Shown: positions 9,832 through 19,206, counted from the first letter of the stretch. The stretch is 64,000 nucleotides of DNA from Burkholderiales bacterium PBB1 (GCA_002255905.1 NKIN01000002.1:580373-644372), one strand, 5' to 3'. Notes: generated from the sequence alone by a model not told the origin. Numbers and translations: made by a program.

Positions 9832-9841
9832 GGTCTATCTC

Positions 9842-10066
9842 CTAAAGTAAATGGGACATGAAGGTGTAAACCGCACCTTTTACGCCACCGATCAAAGATT
9901 TCTCTGCTTCAGACCCGGGTAACCAGGAACGCCATTGCCATGTCATCGCTTGCGCGCACAAGGCAACCACCAACAACAAGCAAAAGCTCACCGCAAAGAT
10001 GCCAAGATACGCTTTTGAGTCGTTCTTTAATATCTGCTGCAAAGAGAGATTAGTTGTTTCAGGCAT
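9842..10066 (-). CDS. LH1 beta-like 74-aa membrane protein between pufB and pufA (orf74)
   Basis: An extra small gene inside the puf operon. The protein has a short hydrophilic N terminus, one transmembrane helix (about residues 20-42) and a 24-residue tail. The end of the helix, AQAMTWQWRSWLP, aligns with Puf[13 protein letters not shown], but the ligand His38 of PufB is Gln39 here and the second beta His (His20 in PufB) is also absent. A GGAAGGGG Shine-Dalgarno precedes the ATG and the spacing to both neighbours is tight, so it is likely translated. It could be a pigment-free LH1 beta paralogue, a ring-opening or gamma-like subunit, or a PufQ-like assembly factor. No function is proven. Confidence 0.75.
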   Translation of the reverse strand: MPETTNLSLQQILKNDSKAYLGIFAVSFCLLLVVALCAQAMTWQWRSWLPGSEAEKSLIGGVKGAVYTFMSHLL

Positions 10067-10090
10067 AGCATTCCCCTTCCGGGATTTAAA

Positions 10091-10237
10091 TCAGAGCCAA
10101 GGACGCCAAGCCCACACCAAGAAGTGCGCTATCACTGCAACAGCAGTAAAGCCGATGAAGCCTTGCACATAGAATCTGTGAAACTCTTGTGCCTCTTCAT
10201 CGGTCAGGCCTGATATAGAGCCTTTTCTTTCAGCCAT
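10091..10237 (-). CDS. pufB: Light-harvesting 1 beta polypeptide
   Basis: A 48-aa antenna protein. The sequence starts [20 protein letters not shown] and ends [13 protein letters not shown], a canonical LH1 beta; His38 is the bacteriochlorophyll ligand and His20 the second conserved His. AAGGAG lies 8 nt upstream of the ATG. First structural gene of the puf operon, 144 bp after bchZ, so it can be read from the bchC promoter as a superoperon or from its own promoter. Confidence 0.97.
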   Translation of the reverse strand: MAERKGSISGLTDEEAQEFHRFYVQGFIGFTAVAVIAHFLVWAWRPWL

Positions 10238-10272
10238 AGGATTTACTCCTTAAGGACGGCCTGTTGGCCGGT

Positions 10273-10349
10273 ATCGCGCAGAGCCCGCGCGATCGAGGCA
10301 GCCGCGGCACTGCGCCACGACATTCGGTGTGTTCAGCATCTGGCTGAAC
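10273..10349 (-). other. Leader between bchZ and pufB with two stem-loops
   Basis: This 144-bp gap holds a perfect 7-bp stem (ATCGCGC/GCGCGAT, 10273-10293, 7-nt loop) and a 6-bp stem (GTTCAG/CTGAAC, 10331-10349, 7-nt loop). They may protect the 5' end of the puf mRNA or partly end bchZ transcripts. I see no clear sigma-70 promoter and no TGT-N12-ACA site here. Confidence 0.45.
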
Positions 10350-10381
10350 GAATTCATCTACAACGGCTGATGCACGGGGCG

Positions 10382-11860
10382 TCATGCCGGCTCTCCCTGC
10401 CTCATGGCGTCACGCGAGGTCGCCACACGTGCCGCGGTGATACGGTCTTCGCCAGCCTTGCGGGCATCACGTTCTGCGCGGTCGCGCAGACGCTTTGCCG
10501 CCGAGATCTGCACCAGGACCGGCTCGGTCTGCACGATGTCGTCGAGCAGTTCCTGCGCGTCCGTGTCCCATGGGCTTGGCGCCTGGCCATCGATGCGAGC
10601 GGGTGTCGGGTCGACGCGGTCGAGGTCCGTCCCCAGCGGAAGGATGTGGAACAACGCATCGAACAGCGCGTTGCAGAACTCCTGCACGATGTAGGTCGCG
10701 CCGGAGTAGCCCATGAACGGCGTACCGGTGTGACGGCGGATGATGGGCAGTGGGAACGACGCCGGGATGAAGCTCGCCTTCATCATCGAACCACCGCCGC
10801 ATTCGGCGAGGTAGATGCGTTCGTTGTAGCTGCCGTACATCACCAACGGTGTCTTGTCCTTCACCAGCTGGCGCACTTCTTCGTTGTTCGTCTTGGCGCC
10901 CGGCAGCCGCGAGACCGCAAACTGGCAGGGCAGTCCCATCTCGTCTTCGAGGAAGTGACGGATGCCGCGGGTGTAGGTGTCGTTGGCAACGACCGCAAAG
11001 CTGGCCGTGCCGAAGAAGTCTTGGGTGACCGAGCGCCACAGGTCCCAGATCGGCTTGATGGTGGTGTGCTTTTCCCGCTCGATGAAGGGTTCCGGGTCCA
11101 GGCCCAGCAATTCCCCCAGCTTGCGCAAGAACTTGGTGGTGCTGTGCAGGCCGATCGGCGCCTGCAGGTACGGCCGATCGAGCGCCTCGCACAGCATGCG
11201 GCCGAACTCGCGGTACATGCAGATGTTGACGTCGGCTTCGACCAACCTCGACACGTCGGCCAGGTGGCTGCCGAGCGGGAACGTCATGTTCACTTCGGCG
11301 CCGATGCCCTGAACCAGGCGGCGAATCTCTGCGAGATCGCTCGGGCAGTTGAACGTGCCGTAGCACGGGCCGATGATGTTGACGCGCGGCTTCTCGCCGG
11401 CAGGGCGCTCCGCATAGGGCTTGCGCGCCGGCACCTTCTTCATGCCGTACTCGCTCCATAGCCAGAACATCGCGCGATTCGCGCATTGCCACTGGTCTTC
11501 GTCGATCGTGCGCGGCAGGAAACGCTGGATGTTGGTGCCCGACGGCGTGACGCCGCCACCGATCATTTCGGCGATCGACCCGGTGACCACCACGGATGGC
11601 AAATCGGGGTCGAGCGCGGCATGCGCGCGGCGCATGGAGCCTTCGGTGCCTTCGCGGCCGAGCTGCTCTTCAGCCAGACCGGTGACGACGATGGGCAACT
11701 CATGCGGCGGCAGCGCGTCGGTGTAATGCAGCACCGAAGTCACGGGCAGGTTTTCGCAACCGACCGGGCCGTCGATGACCACCTGCAGCCCCTTGATGGC
11801 CGTGAAGACGTACACGGCACCCCAGTAGCCGCCGGCGCGATCGTGATCGAGTACCAGCAT
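10382..11860 (-). CDS. bchZ: Chlorophyllide a reductase subunit Z
   Basis: A 492-aa nitrogenase-like subunit; with BchY it forms the catalytic component that reduces ring B of chlorophyllide a to the bacteriochlorin level. The N terminus [21 protein letters not shown] and Cys residues in [17 protein letters not shown] and [12 protein letters not shown] segments fit the family. The ATG overlaps the bchY stop by one base (TGATG). Upstream of the puf operon, where puf transcription may begin in related phototrophs. Confidence 0.96.
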   Translation of the reverse strand: MLVLDHDRAGGYWGAVYVFTAIKGLQVVIDGPVGCENLPVTSVLHYTDALPPHELPIVVTGLAEEQLGREGTEGSMRRAHAALDPDLPSVVVTGSIAEMIGGGVTPSGTNIQRFLPRTIDEDQWQCANRAMFWLWSEYGMKKVPARKPYAERPAGEKPRVNIIGPCYGTFNCPSDLAEIRRLVQGIGAEVNMTFPLGSHLADVSRLVEADVNICMYREFGRMLCEALDRPYLQAPIGLHSTTKFLRKLGELLGLDPEPFIEREKHTTIKPIWDLWRSVTQDFFGTASFAVVANDTYTRGIRHFLEDEMGLPCQFAVSRLPGAKTNNEEVRQLVKDKTPLVMYGSYNERIYLAECGGGSMMKASFIPASFPLPIIRRHTGTPFMGYSGATYIVQEFCNALFDALFHILPLGTDLDRVDPTPARIDGQAPSPWDTDAQELLDDIVQTEPVLVQISAAKRLRDRAERDARKAGEDRITAARVATSRDAMRQGEPA

Positions 11861-13449
11861 CAGATCATCTCCTCGGCTTTGCGCTTTTTCGCCAGCTTTT
11901 CAGCCTGGCGACGCTGGTCGGCCTTGAATTCGGGGCGGTCTTTCGGGATGCCGTTGGCCGGCTCCCACACGCCTGATGAATGGCCCTCGCCCACCGTGCC
12001 GAAGAAATCCTTCATCTGCGTGAAGCGCGCCTTGTTGCCGATGGCGGCATTGATCACCGTGGCCAGCGAACCCGCACCGGCTGGGCCCATCAGAGGGCGC
12101 GCCGAGATCAGGTTGGTGAAGTAAAGCGAGGGTGTGCTTTGTGCCTTGGCGTACTGCACGACCGGCGTGGTGCCGATGGCGAGATCGGGTTGGTACTCGG
12201 CAATCGCAGCCAAGTCTTGTTCGAGCGAGGCGCGGAACTGAACCTGCACGCCCTTGGACTGCAGCCACTGCAGATCGGCTTCGTTCCACGCGGTGCGCGG
12301 GCACGCGCTGCCAACGTAGCGGAGATCCGCGCCGGACTCCACCAGCAAGCGGCCGACCAGCAATTCGGAGCCTTCGTAGCCGCTGAGCGTGATGCGACCC
12401 TTGATCGGCGTCTTCGCCAGCGCGCTACGGATGGCAGGCAGGATGCGGTTCTTCGCCGCATCGATCAGGTCTTGCGGGGTGTTGGTGGCCTGGCCGATGG
12501 CCTGCAGCCACGCTTCGGTGCCGTCGTAGCCGACCGGTGCCGAGCCAACGATCGGGCGCCCTGCTGCTTCGAACTCGCGGATGCTGGCGGTGTAGAACGG
12601 GTGGATCGCGGCGACTGCCGTGCAGTCGAGGGCGGCGTAGAGCTCGCGCCATTCACGGGTCGGCACGACCGGCCCTGCTGCCAGACCCATCGGCTCCAGC
12701 ATCATGCCGATGATCACCGGGTCGGCCGGGAACACCTCGCCGAGCAGCGCGATCGTGGGCTTGTCGGAGCGACCGGTGCGCGGCGCTTGCACAGGGCCTG
12801 CCAGGACCTCGTTGCGTGCATATTTCAGCATCGCACCGGCGAGCACGTCCTTCGCTTCAGCATGCGTGGGCACGCCGAAACCTGGCACATCAATGCCGAT
12901 GATGCGCACGCCGTTGATGTCCTTCGGCAGGATCTGCAGCGGCACGCCACTGGCCGTCGGCACGCACAGGTTGATGATGACGATCGCGTCGTACTTCGCC
13001 GGATCAGCTTCCTTGTGGACCGCCTCGCGGATGTCCTCGAACAGCTTGCCTGTGACCAGCGATTCACTGTTGAACGGCACGTAGCCGACGCTGCGCTTCG
13101 CACCGTAGAAATGCGATGTGAAGGTCAGGCCGTAGACGCAGCAGGCTGAGCCCGACAGGATGGTCGCGGTGCGGCGCATCCGCAAACCGACTCGCAGCGA
13201 ACCGAAGGCCGGGCACATGCTCTGCGGCTGGTCGTGCGGACCAGCTTTCGGGTCCTTCGGATAGTCCTTCGCGTACTGGTCCAGGACTTCCGATTTGCCC
13301 GCCGACTTGGCAGCAGCCAGCAGCTGATCGCCGCCCGCATGGCAGCCCATGCCGTCACCTTCGAGCGTGGTCGAGGGCACGCCCGGGGCCGTGGGCGACG
13401 CCGGGGTGGCTGCCTGCGCCGCTGCGATGATGGGGATGGTCTTGGACAT
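11860..13449 (-). CDS. bchY: Chlorophyllide a reductase subunit Y
   Basis: A 529-aa partner of BchZ. Fe-S ligand regions [19 protein letters not shown] and [11 protein letters not shown] occur in the N-terminal half, as in other BchY proteins. The N-terminal 30 residues are Ala/Pro-rich and variable. It starts 13 bp after bchX ends and overlaps bchZ by one base, giving an XYZ stoichiometric operon. Confidence 0.96.
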   Translation of the reverse strand: MSKTIPIIAAAQAATPASPTAPGVPSTTLEGDGMGCHAGGDQLLAAAKSAGKSEVLDQYAKDYPKDPKAGPHDQPQSMCPAFGSLRVGLRMRRTATILSGSACCVYGLTFTSHFYGAKRSVGYVPFNSESLVTGKLFEDIREAVHKEADPAKYDAIVIINLCVPTASGVPLQILPKDINGVRIIGIDVPGFGVPTHAEAKDVLAGAMLKYARNEVLAGPVQAPRTGRSDKPTIALLGEVFPADPVIIGMMLEPMGLAAGPVVPTREWRELYAALDCTAVAAIHPFYTASIREFEAAGRPIVGSAPVGYDGTEAWLQAIGQATNTPQDLIDAAKNRILPAIRSALAKTPIKGRITLSGYEGSELLVGRLLVESGADLRYVGSACPRTAWNEADLQWLQSKGVQVQFRASLEQDLAAIAEYQPDLAIGTTPVVQYAKAQSTPSLYFTNLISARPLMGPAGAGSLATVINAAIGNKARFTQMKDFFGTVGEGHSSGVWEPANGIPKDRPEFKADQRRQAEKLAKKRKAEEMI

Positions 13450-13462
13450 GGTGCGCTGCCGC

Positions 13463-14488
13463 TCAGACTTCGTCGTAGACGACTTCGAGCGTTTCCTTCT
13501 TGCTCTCGGTCTTGCCGCACATGTCGAACTGCGTGGCGGGTTCCAGCACCACGTCGCGGCCGACCGAGGCTGCGGAGAACAGGCCGAGCAGCGCGTCCTG
13601 AGTCATCGGCTTCGGACGGATCGGCACCGAGGTGCCGACGTTCTCGGCCAGTTGCGCAAACATCGGGCCCCAAGGTGAATCCGGGCGGCCGATGATTTCG
13701 TAGCTGGCGCTCTTGCGGCGGATGTCGTCGTTGGCCGGGATCACCGACAGCACCGGGATGCCGACCTGCTCGGCAAACGCCGTGGCCTCGCCGGTGCCGT
13801 CGTCGCGGTTGATCACCATGCCGGCCACGCCGACGTTGCCGCCGAGCTTGCGGAAATACTCGACCGCGCTGCAGACGTTGTTCGCGACGTAGAGCGATTG
13901 CAGGTCGTTGCTGGCGACGACGATGACCTTCTGGCACATGTCGCGGGCGATCGGCAGGCCGAAGCCGCCGCAGACCACGTCGCCCAGGAAGTCGAGCAGC
14001 ACGTAGTCGAAGCCCCACTCATGGAAGCCGAGTTTTTCGAGCAGCTCGAAGCCGTGGATGATCCCGCGACCACCGCAGCCGCGGCCGACTTCCGGCCCGC
14101 CGAGTTCCATCGCGTAGACGCCATCGCGCTTGAAGCAGACGTCGCCGATCGCGACCGCCTCGCCGGCCAGCTTCTTCTTCGAACTGGTTTCGATGATGGT
14201 CGGGCAGGCGCGGCCGCCGAACAGCAGGCTCGTGGTGTCGCTCTTCGGGTCGCAGCCGATCAGCAGTACCTTCTTGCCCTGCTGCGCCATCATGTAGCTG
14301 AGGTTGGCCAGCGTGAAGCTCTTGCCGATGCCGCCCTTGCCGTAGATCGCGATGATCTGCGTTTCCTTGGTCACCGGCCCGGTGGACACCGGAGGGGGCT
14401 CGACGGCGGCTTCGTTGCGCAGGTCTTTCATCATGATGGTCACGGGAGTTGCCTTGGCGGAACTCAGCGTCGATTCAGTGGTACTCAT
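13463..14488 (-). CDS. bchX: Chlorophyllide a reductase iron protein subunit X
   Basis: A 341-aa NifH-like ATPase that delivers electrons to BchYZ. P-loop GKGGIGKS at residues 50-57; the intersubunit [4Fe-4S] ligands fall in ELGGPEVGRGCGGRG and FLGDVVCGGFGLP. The ATG at 14488 has GGAGG 8 nt upstream and overlaps the bchC stop (ATGA); a 12-residue upstream extension is rejected. Confidence 0.97.
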   Translation of the reverse strand: MSTTESTLSSAKATPVTIMMKDLRNEAAVEPPPVSTGPVTKETQIIAIYGKGGIGKSFTLANLSYMMAQQGKKVLLIGCDPKSDTTSLLFGGRACPTIIETSSKKKLAGEAVAIGDVCFKRDGVYAMELGGPEVGRGCGGRGIIHGFELLEKLGFHEWGFDYVLLDFLGDVVCGGFGLPIARDMCQKVIVVASNDLQSLYVANNVCSAVEYFRKLGGNVGVAGMVINRDDGTGEATAFAEQVGIPVLSVIPANDDIRRKSASYEIIGRPDSPWGPMFAQLAENVGTSVPIRPKPMTQDALLGLFSAASVGRDVVLEPATQFDMCGKTESKKETLEVVYDEV

Positions 14489-15423
14489 GGGCAAGACCTC
14501 CAATCCAAAATCATCTTCAAACACGTCGGGTCGCCGAACGCTGTGCGGTAGGCCGAGTCGGCCTCCATGGCGTCGGCACGGTGTGTGATCAGGCCGTCAA
14601 GTGACAGCCGGCCGGACTCGGCCAGGTTCTTCACCGCGACCAGGTCGCTGGGCAGCCATTGCGCGGCGATGCGGATGCGGGCTTCACGCATGAAGGCCGG
14701 GGGAAACACGAACGACAGCGGCTCGTCGTAGAAGCCGGCCAGCACGACTTCGCCACCGGGGGCGAGGCGAGAAATGAGTGTGTCCAGCAGTGACGAATCG
14801 CCACTGACGTCGCAGATGCAGTGATAGTCGCGGCGCGAGTCGGTCGACGGATCGATCACCGCATAGCCGGTGGCGCCTTCGCGGCGCGTGGGGTTGGTTT
14901 CCCACACGGTCGGTGTGGTCCCTGCCACCACGGCCAATCGGGCAATCATCCGGCCCAGCACACCGTGGCCGATGATCAGATCGGGCTGGGTCAGGCCTGC
15001 GATCGAATGCGCGTGGTAAGCGGTGGCTGCCAGAGCCAGCAAGACGCCCTGCTCTGCCAAGTTTTCTGCAAATGGAATCGTCCGCGCTCCGGGCAGCACA
15101 ACGTGTGCGGCGGCGCCACCGAACAGGCCGCGCACATCGCCGAAGCACTTCGCGCCCGGCACGAACACGCGTTCGCCTACTTGGCGGCCCGACCGAGAGC
15201 CTGCCTTGGCCACGCGGCCGACCGATTCATAACCCGGCACCAAGGGGTAGCCCATGCCTGGGAAGGCAGGCATCCGGCCCGACCACAGCAGGCGTTCGGT
15301 GCCGGTGCTGATGCCACTCCATTCGATGTCGACGGTCACGTCTTCGTCGGTTGCGTCAGTCAGGTTCAAACGGCTGAGCACCAGCTGCTCAGGTCGTTCC
15401 AGGACGACAGCCATCGTGTTCAA
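14485..15423 (-). CDS. bchC: Bacteriochlorophyllide a dehydrogenase (2-desacetyl-2-hydroxyethyl bacteriochlorophyllide)
   Basis: A 312-aa zinc-free MDR-family dehydrogenase that oxidises the C3 hydroxyethyl group to acetyl, late in bacteriochlorophyll a synthesis. The nucleotide-binding segment DLIIGHGVLGRMIARLAVV is clear. Other BchC proteins start M-x-T-x-A-V-V-L, and this frame reaches that sequence only with a TTG start at 15423, which lies just after GGGAGGTGA. The ATG at 15414 would be 13 nt from the same site, so TTG is preferred. Confidence 0.94.
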   Translation of the reverse strand: MNTMAVVLERPEQLVLSRLNLTDATDEDVTVDIEWSGISTGTERLLWSGRMPAFPGMGYPLVPGYESVGRVAKAGSRSGRQVGERVFVPGAKCFGDVRGLFGGAAAHVVLPGARTIPFAENLAEQGVLLALAATAYHAHSIAGLTQPDLIIGHGVLGRMIARLAVVAGTTPTVWETNPTRREGATGYAVIDPSTDSRRDYHCICDVSGDSSLLDTLISRLAPGGEVVLAGFYDEPLSFVFPPAFMREARIRIAAQWLPSDLVAVKNLAESGRLSLDGLITHRADAMEADSAYRTAFGDPTCLKMILDWRSCP

Positions 15424-15510
15424 GTCACCTCCCCGGTGCGGACAGACGCTCTGCGGCGCGGCATATCAACGGTGAATTTCAGGTACATCACGCCGCCTCA
15501 TCAACATGTC

Positions 15511-15554
15511 TGTAATCCTAAGCTGACATTTCAAACTGTCAACTTACATTTACA
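15511..15554 (-). promoter_or_regulatory. bchC promoter with two PpsR/CrtJ-type sites
   Basis: Two exact TGT-N12-ACA palindromes lie at 15511-15528 and 15537-15554, 8 bp apart. The leftward sigma-70-like promoter TTGACA (15542-15537) with a 16-bp spacer and TAGGAT (15520-15515) sits inside them, so a bound repressor would cover both the -35 and -10. Cooperative binding of CrtJ/PpsR to two sites about 8 bp apart is known for bchC in Rhodobacter. Confidence 0.85.
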
Positions 15555-15571
15555 GTATTTTTAGCGAGGGT

Positions 15572-16741
15572 TTACTCGCGGAGTGGCCGTGCCACGATCA
15601 ACTGGGTCTGCAACGGCATGTGGTTGCGCAGCAGACGAACCTCACCGAAACCTGCTGCATGCAGCAATTCGGTCAGCTGCGCTGCGCTGCGCGAACGCCC
15701 CTTGCCCATCGCCAGCAAATAGAAACCGAAATACGCGTCGCCCATCGCTTCGGCACCGGGGGTGCCCGACATGGGTTCGGTCAGCAGCAGCGTGCCGTCC
15801 TCGGGCAACGCACGGCGCACGGCCTTCAAGATCATGAGTGCCCGCGCGTCGTCGTGGTCGAAGATCACTCGCACCAGGCTGATCAGGTCGCAGCCGGTGG
15901 GCAGCGGATCGCTGAAGAAGCTGCCACCGCAGGTGGTGGTCCGTTCGGACAGTCCTTGTTCGGCGAATCTGGCACGGGCGCGCTCGGCCACGGCAGGCAG
16001 GTCGAACAGGACCAGCTGAAGATGCGGTGCGCGCGCGGCAACCGCCGACAGGAACGTCCCCTCGCCGCCGCCCACGTCGAGCAGTCGACGGTGCTTGTCG
16101 AACGAATACGCCTCCAGCACTTCGTCGGAAACCAGCGTCTGCGATGCCGACATCAGCGCCGAATAGGGGCTCACGTGGTCGGTCCCGAGCGAGTCGGGTG
16201 CATCGGCGGCCGCATAGGGCCAGTACTGCGCCAGCGCAGATGTACGGGCTTCGCCGCGCAGCAGGGCCACGGGATCGGCCAGATCGATGTAGAGCTCGGC
16301 GTGGTGTTCGACCATCGAGCTGATGGCGGCATCGCCCACCAGCGGCGCGCCCAGTGGCCCGAGCCCATATCGGCCGCGGCTGCGCTTCTCGACCAGTTTC
16401 AGAGAGACCGCGCCGGCGAGCAGACGTTGTGCGGCGTCTTCGGTCAGGCCCAGCTGCGGCGCCAGCGCAGACAATGTTTGCGGCTCTTTTGCCAGCAGGT
16501 CGAAGAGGTGCAGCCGCACACAGGCCAGCAGGATCTGCGAATACACGAAGCCGGCGACAAGATCGAACAGGCCGCTGGCACGCTTCTGGGCAATCGGGCG
16601 GGTCAGCGGAAAGGCCGCCGCCCAGCGCCGGAAGCTGCGGCTGCCGGTGAGCCCGTCTCGCCATGCCAACCAGCGATCGAGCAGGCGGTCAAACAGCGAC
16701 GGGGGGGCTGGCAGATCGGCCTTCTGGCTCAGTGAACTCAT
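15572..16741 (-). CDS. crtF: Demethylspheroidene O-methyltransferase
   Basis: A 389-aa SAM-dependent methyltransferase that methylates the C1 hydroxyl of demethylspheroidene in spheroidene-type carotenoid synthesis. SAM motif I is LLDVGGGEGTFLSAVAARAP near residue 225. A winged-helix dimerisation domain precedes it. The ATG at 16741 overlaps the crtE stop (ATGA). The longer open frame upstream is inside crtE and is rejected. Confidence 0.93.
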   Translation of the reverse strand: MSSLSQKADLPAPPSLFDRLLDRWLAWRDGLTGSRSFRRWAAAFPLTRPIAQKRASGLFDLVAGFVYSQILLACVRLHLFDLLAKEPQTLSALAPQLGLTEDAAQRLLAGAVSLKLVEKRSRGRYGLGPLGAPLVGDAAISSMVEHHAELYIDLADPVALLRGEARTSALAQYWPYAAADAPDSLGTDHVSPYSALMSASQTLVSDEVLEAYSFDKHRRLLDVGGGEGTFLSAVAARAPHLQLVLFDLPAVAERARARFAEQGLSERTTTCGGSFFSDPLPTGCDLISLVRVIFDHDDARALMILKAVRRALPEDGTLLLTEPMSGTPGAEAMGDAYFGFYLLAMGKGRSRSAAQLTELLHAAGFGEVRLLRNHMPLQTQLIVARPLRE

Positions 16742-17619
16742 GCTGCGACGCGGACCACTTCCTCGGCGATGGCCTTGGGCACCAGGCGTTCGGCCTCCAG
16801 CCGCACCAGGGCGCGCATCTGCGCAGCACCGGGGCATGGCGGAATGGCGGCGATGGCCGCTGCCACGAGGCGATCGAAATGGTGGATGGCCCCCTCGAGG
16901 CCCAGTTCTCGGGCTGCGCTGGGGCGGCACAGTGCCACGTCCTGGCCGGACGGCTTGCCCAGCGAAGCCGCGTCACAAGCCACGTCACGGATGTCGTCGG
17001 CCACCTGGTAGGCCTCGCCCAACCACTCACCCAGTGCCTGCCAGGGCGCTGCATCGGCGCCGGCGGCTTGCGCGCCCGCGATGGTGGCCGCTGCGAACAG
17101 CGAGCCGGTCTTGGCGCGCTGGTAGTCGGCCAGCGACACCCGTGGCTCGCATTCCCAGGCCTGCCCCGCCACGATGCCGTGCGGCATACCGGTGGCGCGG
17201 CCGATGGTTTTCAGCAGTTGCGGCAGGCGCAGCGGCGATTGCGTCGCCGCGGTGCCGAGCGTCTGGAAGGCCAGCACGATAAGCGCGTCGCCGGCCAGCA
17301 CTGCCAGTGGCTCGCCGAAGGCGAAGTGCACCGACGCGCGGCCGCGCCGCGTCTCGGCGTCGTCAAAACAGGGCAGATCGTCATGCACCAGCGAGGCACA
17401 GTGCAGCAACTCGATGGCCGTGGCCGCGGCTTCGGACAGCACAGGATCGTCATCGCCGCAAGCCTGTGCGACCGCCAGACACAGCTGGGGACGGATCCGG
17501 GCGCCGCCGGGAAACACCGCGTGGCGGATCGCGCCCGCCAGCTTCGGCGGGCAGCCCTCTTCTTCTCCGGAGGCAATGGCGACGGCCAGGGCCTGTTCAA
17601 TGCGGGTGATGGGCTTCAT
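16738..17619 (-). CDS. crtE: Geranylgeranyl diphosphate synthase
   Basis: A 293-aa prenyltransferase producing C20 GGPP for carotenoids and the bacteriochlorophyll tail. First aspartate-rich motif HDDLPCFDDAETRRG and second motif QVADDIRD are intact. The ATG at 17619 has GGAG 7 nt upstream; a 15-residue upstream extension without a site is rejected. First gene of the crtEF unit, divergent from ccmA. Confidence 0.93.
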   Translation of the reverse strand: MKPITRIEQALAVAIASGEEEGCPPKLAGAIRHAVFPGGARIRPQLCLAVAQACGDDDPVLSEAAATAIELLHCASLVHDDLPCFDDAETRRGRASVHFAFGEPLAVLAGDALIVLAFQTLGTAATQSPLRLPQLLKTIGRATGMPHGIVAGQAWECEPRVSLADYQRAKTGSLFAAATIAGAQAAGADAAPWQALGEWLGEAYQVADDIRDVACDAASLGKPSGQDVALCRPSAARELGLEGAIHHFDRLVAAAIAAIPPCPGAAQMRALVRLEAERLVPKAIAEEVVRVAA

Positions 17620-17692
17620 GCGTGACTCCGGCAGTTGCCTCGTGGCAAGGTGGTGGCCCGACAAACTGTCAAGTCAGCTTGTCGGAAGAAAG

Positions 17693-17710
17693 TGTCAACT
17701 AATGTAGACA
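17693..17710. promoter_or_regulatory. PpsR/CrtJ-type site between crtE and ccmA
   Basis: An exact and symmetric TGTC-N10-GACA sequence (TGT-N12-ACA), 74 bp upstream of crtE and 136 bp upstream of ccmA. A second inverted repeat, CCGACAA / TTGTCGG (about 17658-17685), lies next to it. I could not place a convincing -10 for either gene, so which promoter it controls is open; crtE is the likely target. Confidence 0.7.
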
Positions 17711-17845
17711 CTGCCTTGCCCGTCGTCAACAGCACTGGCCCGGTGGTCGCCGGCATGCACCGCGGGCGTCACCGGGGCATTTGACCGGACCACCGGCGCG
17801 TCGGGATAATCCACAGCCTTTCCACCGAGCCCACGCCCCGTTTTG

Positions 17846-18523
17846 ATGTCTGCCTCCGGCCCGATGGACGCGCTGGCCCCTCCCCTGTCTTCCGTGCTTC
17901 CGGCCACGCTCGAGCTGATCGGTGTGTCTTGCGTGCGCGGTACGCGCCGCCTGTTCGACAGTGCGAATGCCGTGATCCGCGCAGGAGAACTGCTCCGCGT
18001 GCAAGGCGCCAACGGCGCTGGCAAGACCAGCTTGCTGCGCACGGTGTGCGGGTTGTCCTCGCCTGATCGCGGCGAAGTGCGGTGGAAAGGTCAGGCACTG
18101 GCTGGCCAACGTGACGAGTTCCACCGCGACCTGATTTACATCGGACACGCTGCCGCGCTGAAAGACGATTTGTCGGCGCGCGAGAACCTGCTCGCCGCCT
18201 GTCTGCTGGGTGGACAGCGGCCTGCGTCGGCGGCGTTGATGCAGGCGCTGGCTGCGGCAGGTCTGCGCCAGCGCGAACACCTGAGTGCGCGCAGCCTGTC
18301 CCAGGGGCAACGGCGCAGGGTGGCGCTGGCGCGGCTGCTGCTGGAGCCCCATCCGCCGTTGTGGGTGCTGGACGAGCCTTTCAATGCGCTCGACGCTGCC
18401 GCCAGCGATTGGTTGCTGGGCGTGGTGACGAGCCAACTGCGCCGCGGTGGGATCGTGGTGCTGACCAGCCACCAGCCCGTGGCCATCGACCCATCGTTGC
18501 CTCAAGTGACGTTGACGCTGTGA
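17846..18523 (+). CDS. ccmA: Heme exporter ATPase CcmA
   Basis: A 225-aa ABC ATPase of cytochrome c maturation system I. Walker A QGANGAGKTSLLR, signature LSQGQRRRVALARLLL and Walker B LWVLDEPFNAL are all present. With CcmB it powers release of holo-CcmE from CcmC. First gene of an overlapping nine-gene operon read opposite to the flanking photosynthesis genes. Confidence 0.96.
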   Translation: MSASGPMDALAPPLSSVLPATLELIGVSCVRGTRRLFDSANAVIRAGELLRVQGANGAGKTSLLRTVCGLSSPDRGEVRWKGQALAGQRDEFHRDLIYIGHAAALKDDLSARENLLAACLLGGQRPASAALMQALAAAGLRQREHLSARSLSQGQRRRVALARLLLEPHPPLWVLDEPFNALDAAASDWLLGVVTSQLRRGGIVVLTSHQPVAIDPSLPQVTLTL

Positions 18524-19206
18524 GCCAGACCGCCACCGCCTTCGATGCCATGCGTGGCGTGTTCGTGCGTGATCTGCGCCTGGCGCTGCGCCGCCGTGCC
18601 GACACGGCGGCTGCCCTGTTCTTCTTCGTGATCGTCGCGAGCCTGTTTCCACTCGGTGTCGGGCCGGAGCCGGCCTTGCTTCGCACGATGGCGCCCGGCG
18701 TGGTGTGGGTGGCCGCATTGCTGGCGTCGATGCTGTCGCTCGGGCGGCTGTTTGCCGACGACCATCAGGACGGCACGCTGGAGCAGCTGTTGCTGTCCGT
18801 GTGCCCATTGCCGCTGATCGTGCTGTCGAAGATGGCCGCGCACTGGCTGTGTTCAGGCCTGGCGCTGACGCTGGTGGCGCCATTGCTGGCGTTGCAGTTC
18901 GACCTGCCACCCTCCACGATCGGGGTGCTGGTCTTGTCGTTGTTGATCGGCACGCCCCTGCTCAGCCTGATCGGCGGCATCGGGGCCGCACTGACCGTGG
19001 GCGTGCGCGGCGCCGGCGTGCTGCTGTCGTTGCTGGTGCTGCCCTTGTGTGTGCCGGTGCTGATCTTTGGCGCTGGGGCCGTCGATGCGGCCGCGGCCGG
19101 CTTGCCGATCGCGGCCCATTACTCACTGCTCGGGGCGATGCTGGTGCTGGCGCTCTTTGCGGCGCCCATCGCTGCAGCGGCAGCCCTGAGGATCGCAATC
19201 GAATGA
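18520..19206 (+). CDS. ccmB: Heme exporter membrane subunit CcmB
   Basis: A 228-aa protein with six predicted membrane helices. It starts at a GTG that overlaps the ccmA stop (GTGA); an ATG 30 bp later (18550) is the alternative and gives a near-standard 218 aa. Conserved early segment VFVRDLRLALRRRADTAAALFFFVIVASLFPLG matches CcmB. Confidence 0.94.
   Translation: MSQTATAFDAMRGVFVRDLRLALRRRADTAAALFFFVIVASLFPLGVGPEPALLRTMAPGVVWVAALLASMLSLGRLFADDHQDGTLEQLLLSVCPLPLIVLSKMAAHWLCSGLALTLVAPLLALQFDLPPSTIGVLVLSLLIGTPLLSLIGGIGAALTVGVRGAGVLLSLLVLPLCVPVLIFGAGAVDAAAAGLPIAAHYSLLGAMLVLALFAAPIAAAAALRIAIE

Noticed and set aside
10310..10372. Rightward frame ending FSIWLNEFIYNG before bchZ
   Set aside because: It looks protein-like for a few codons, but no start or upstream coding sequence continues it, and it sits in the structured puf leader. 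Treated as chance.
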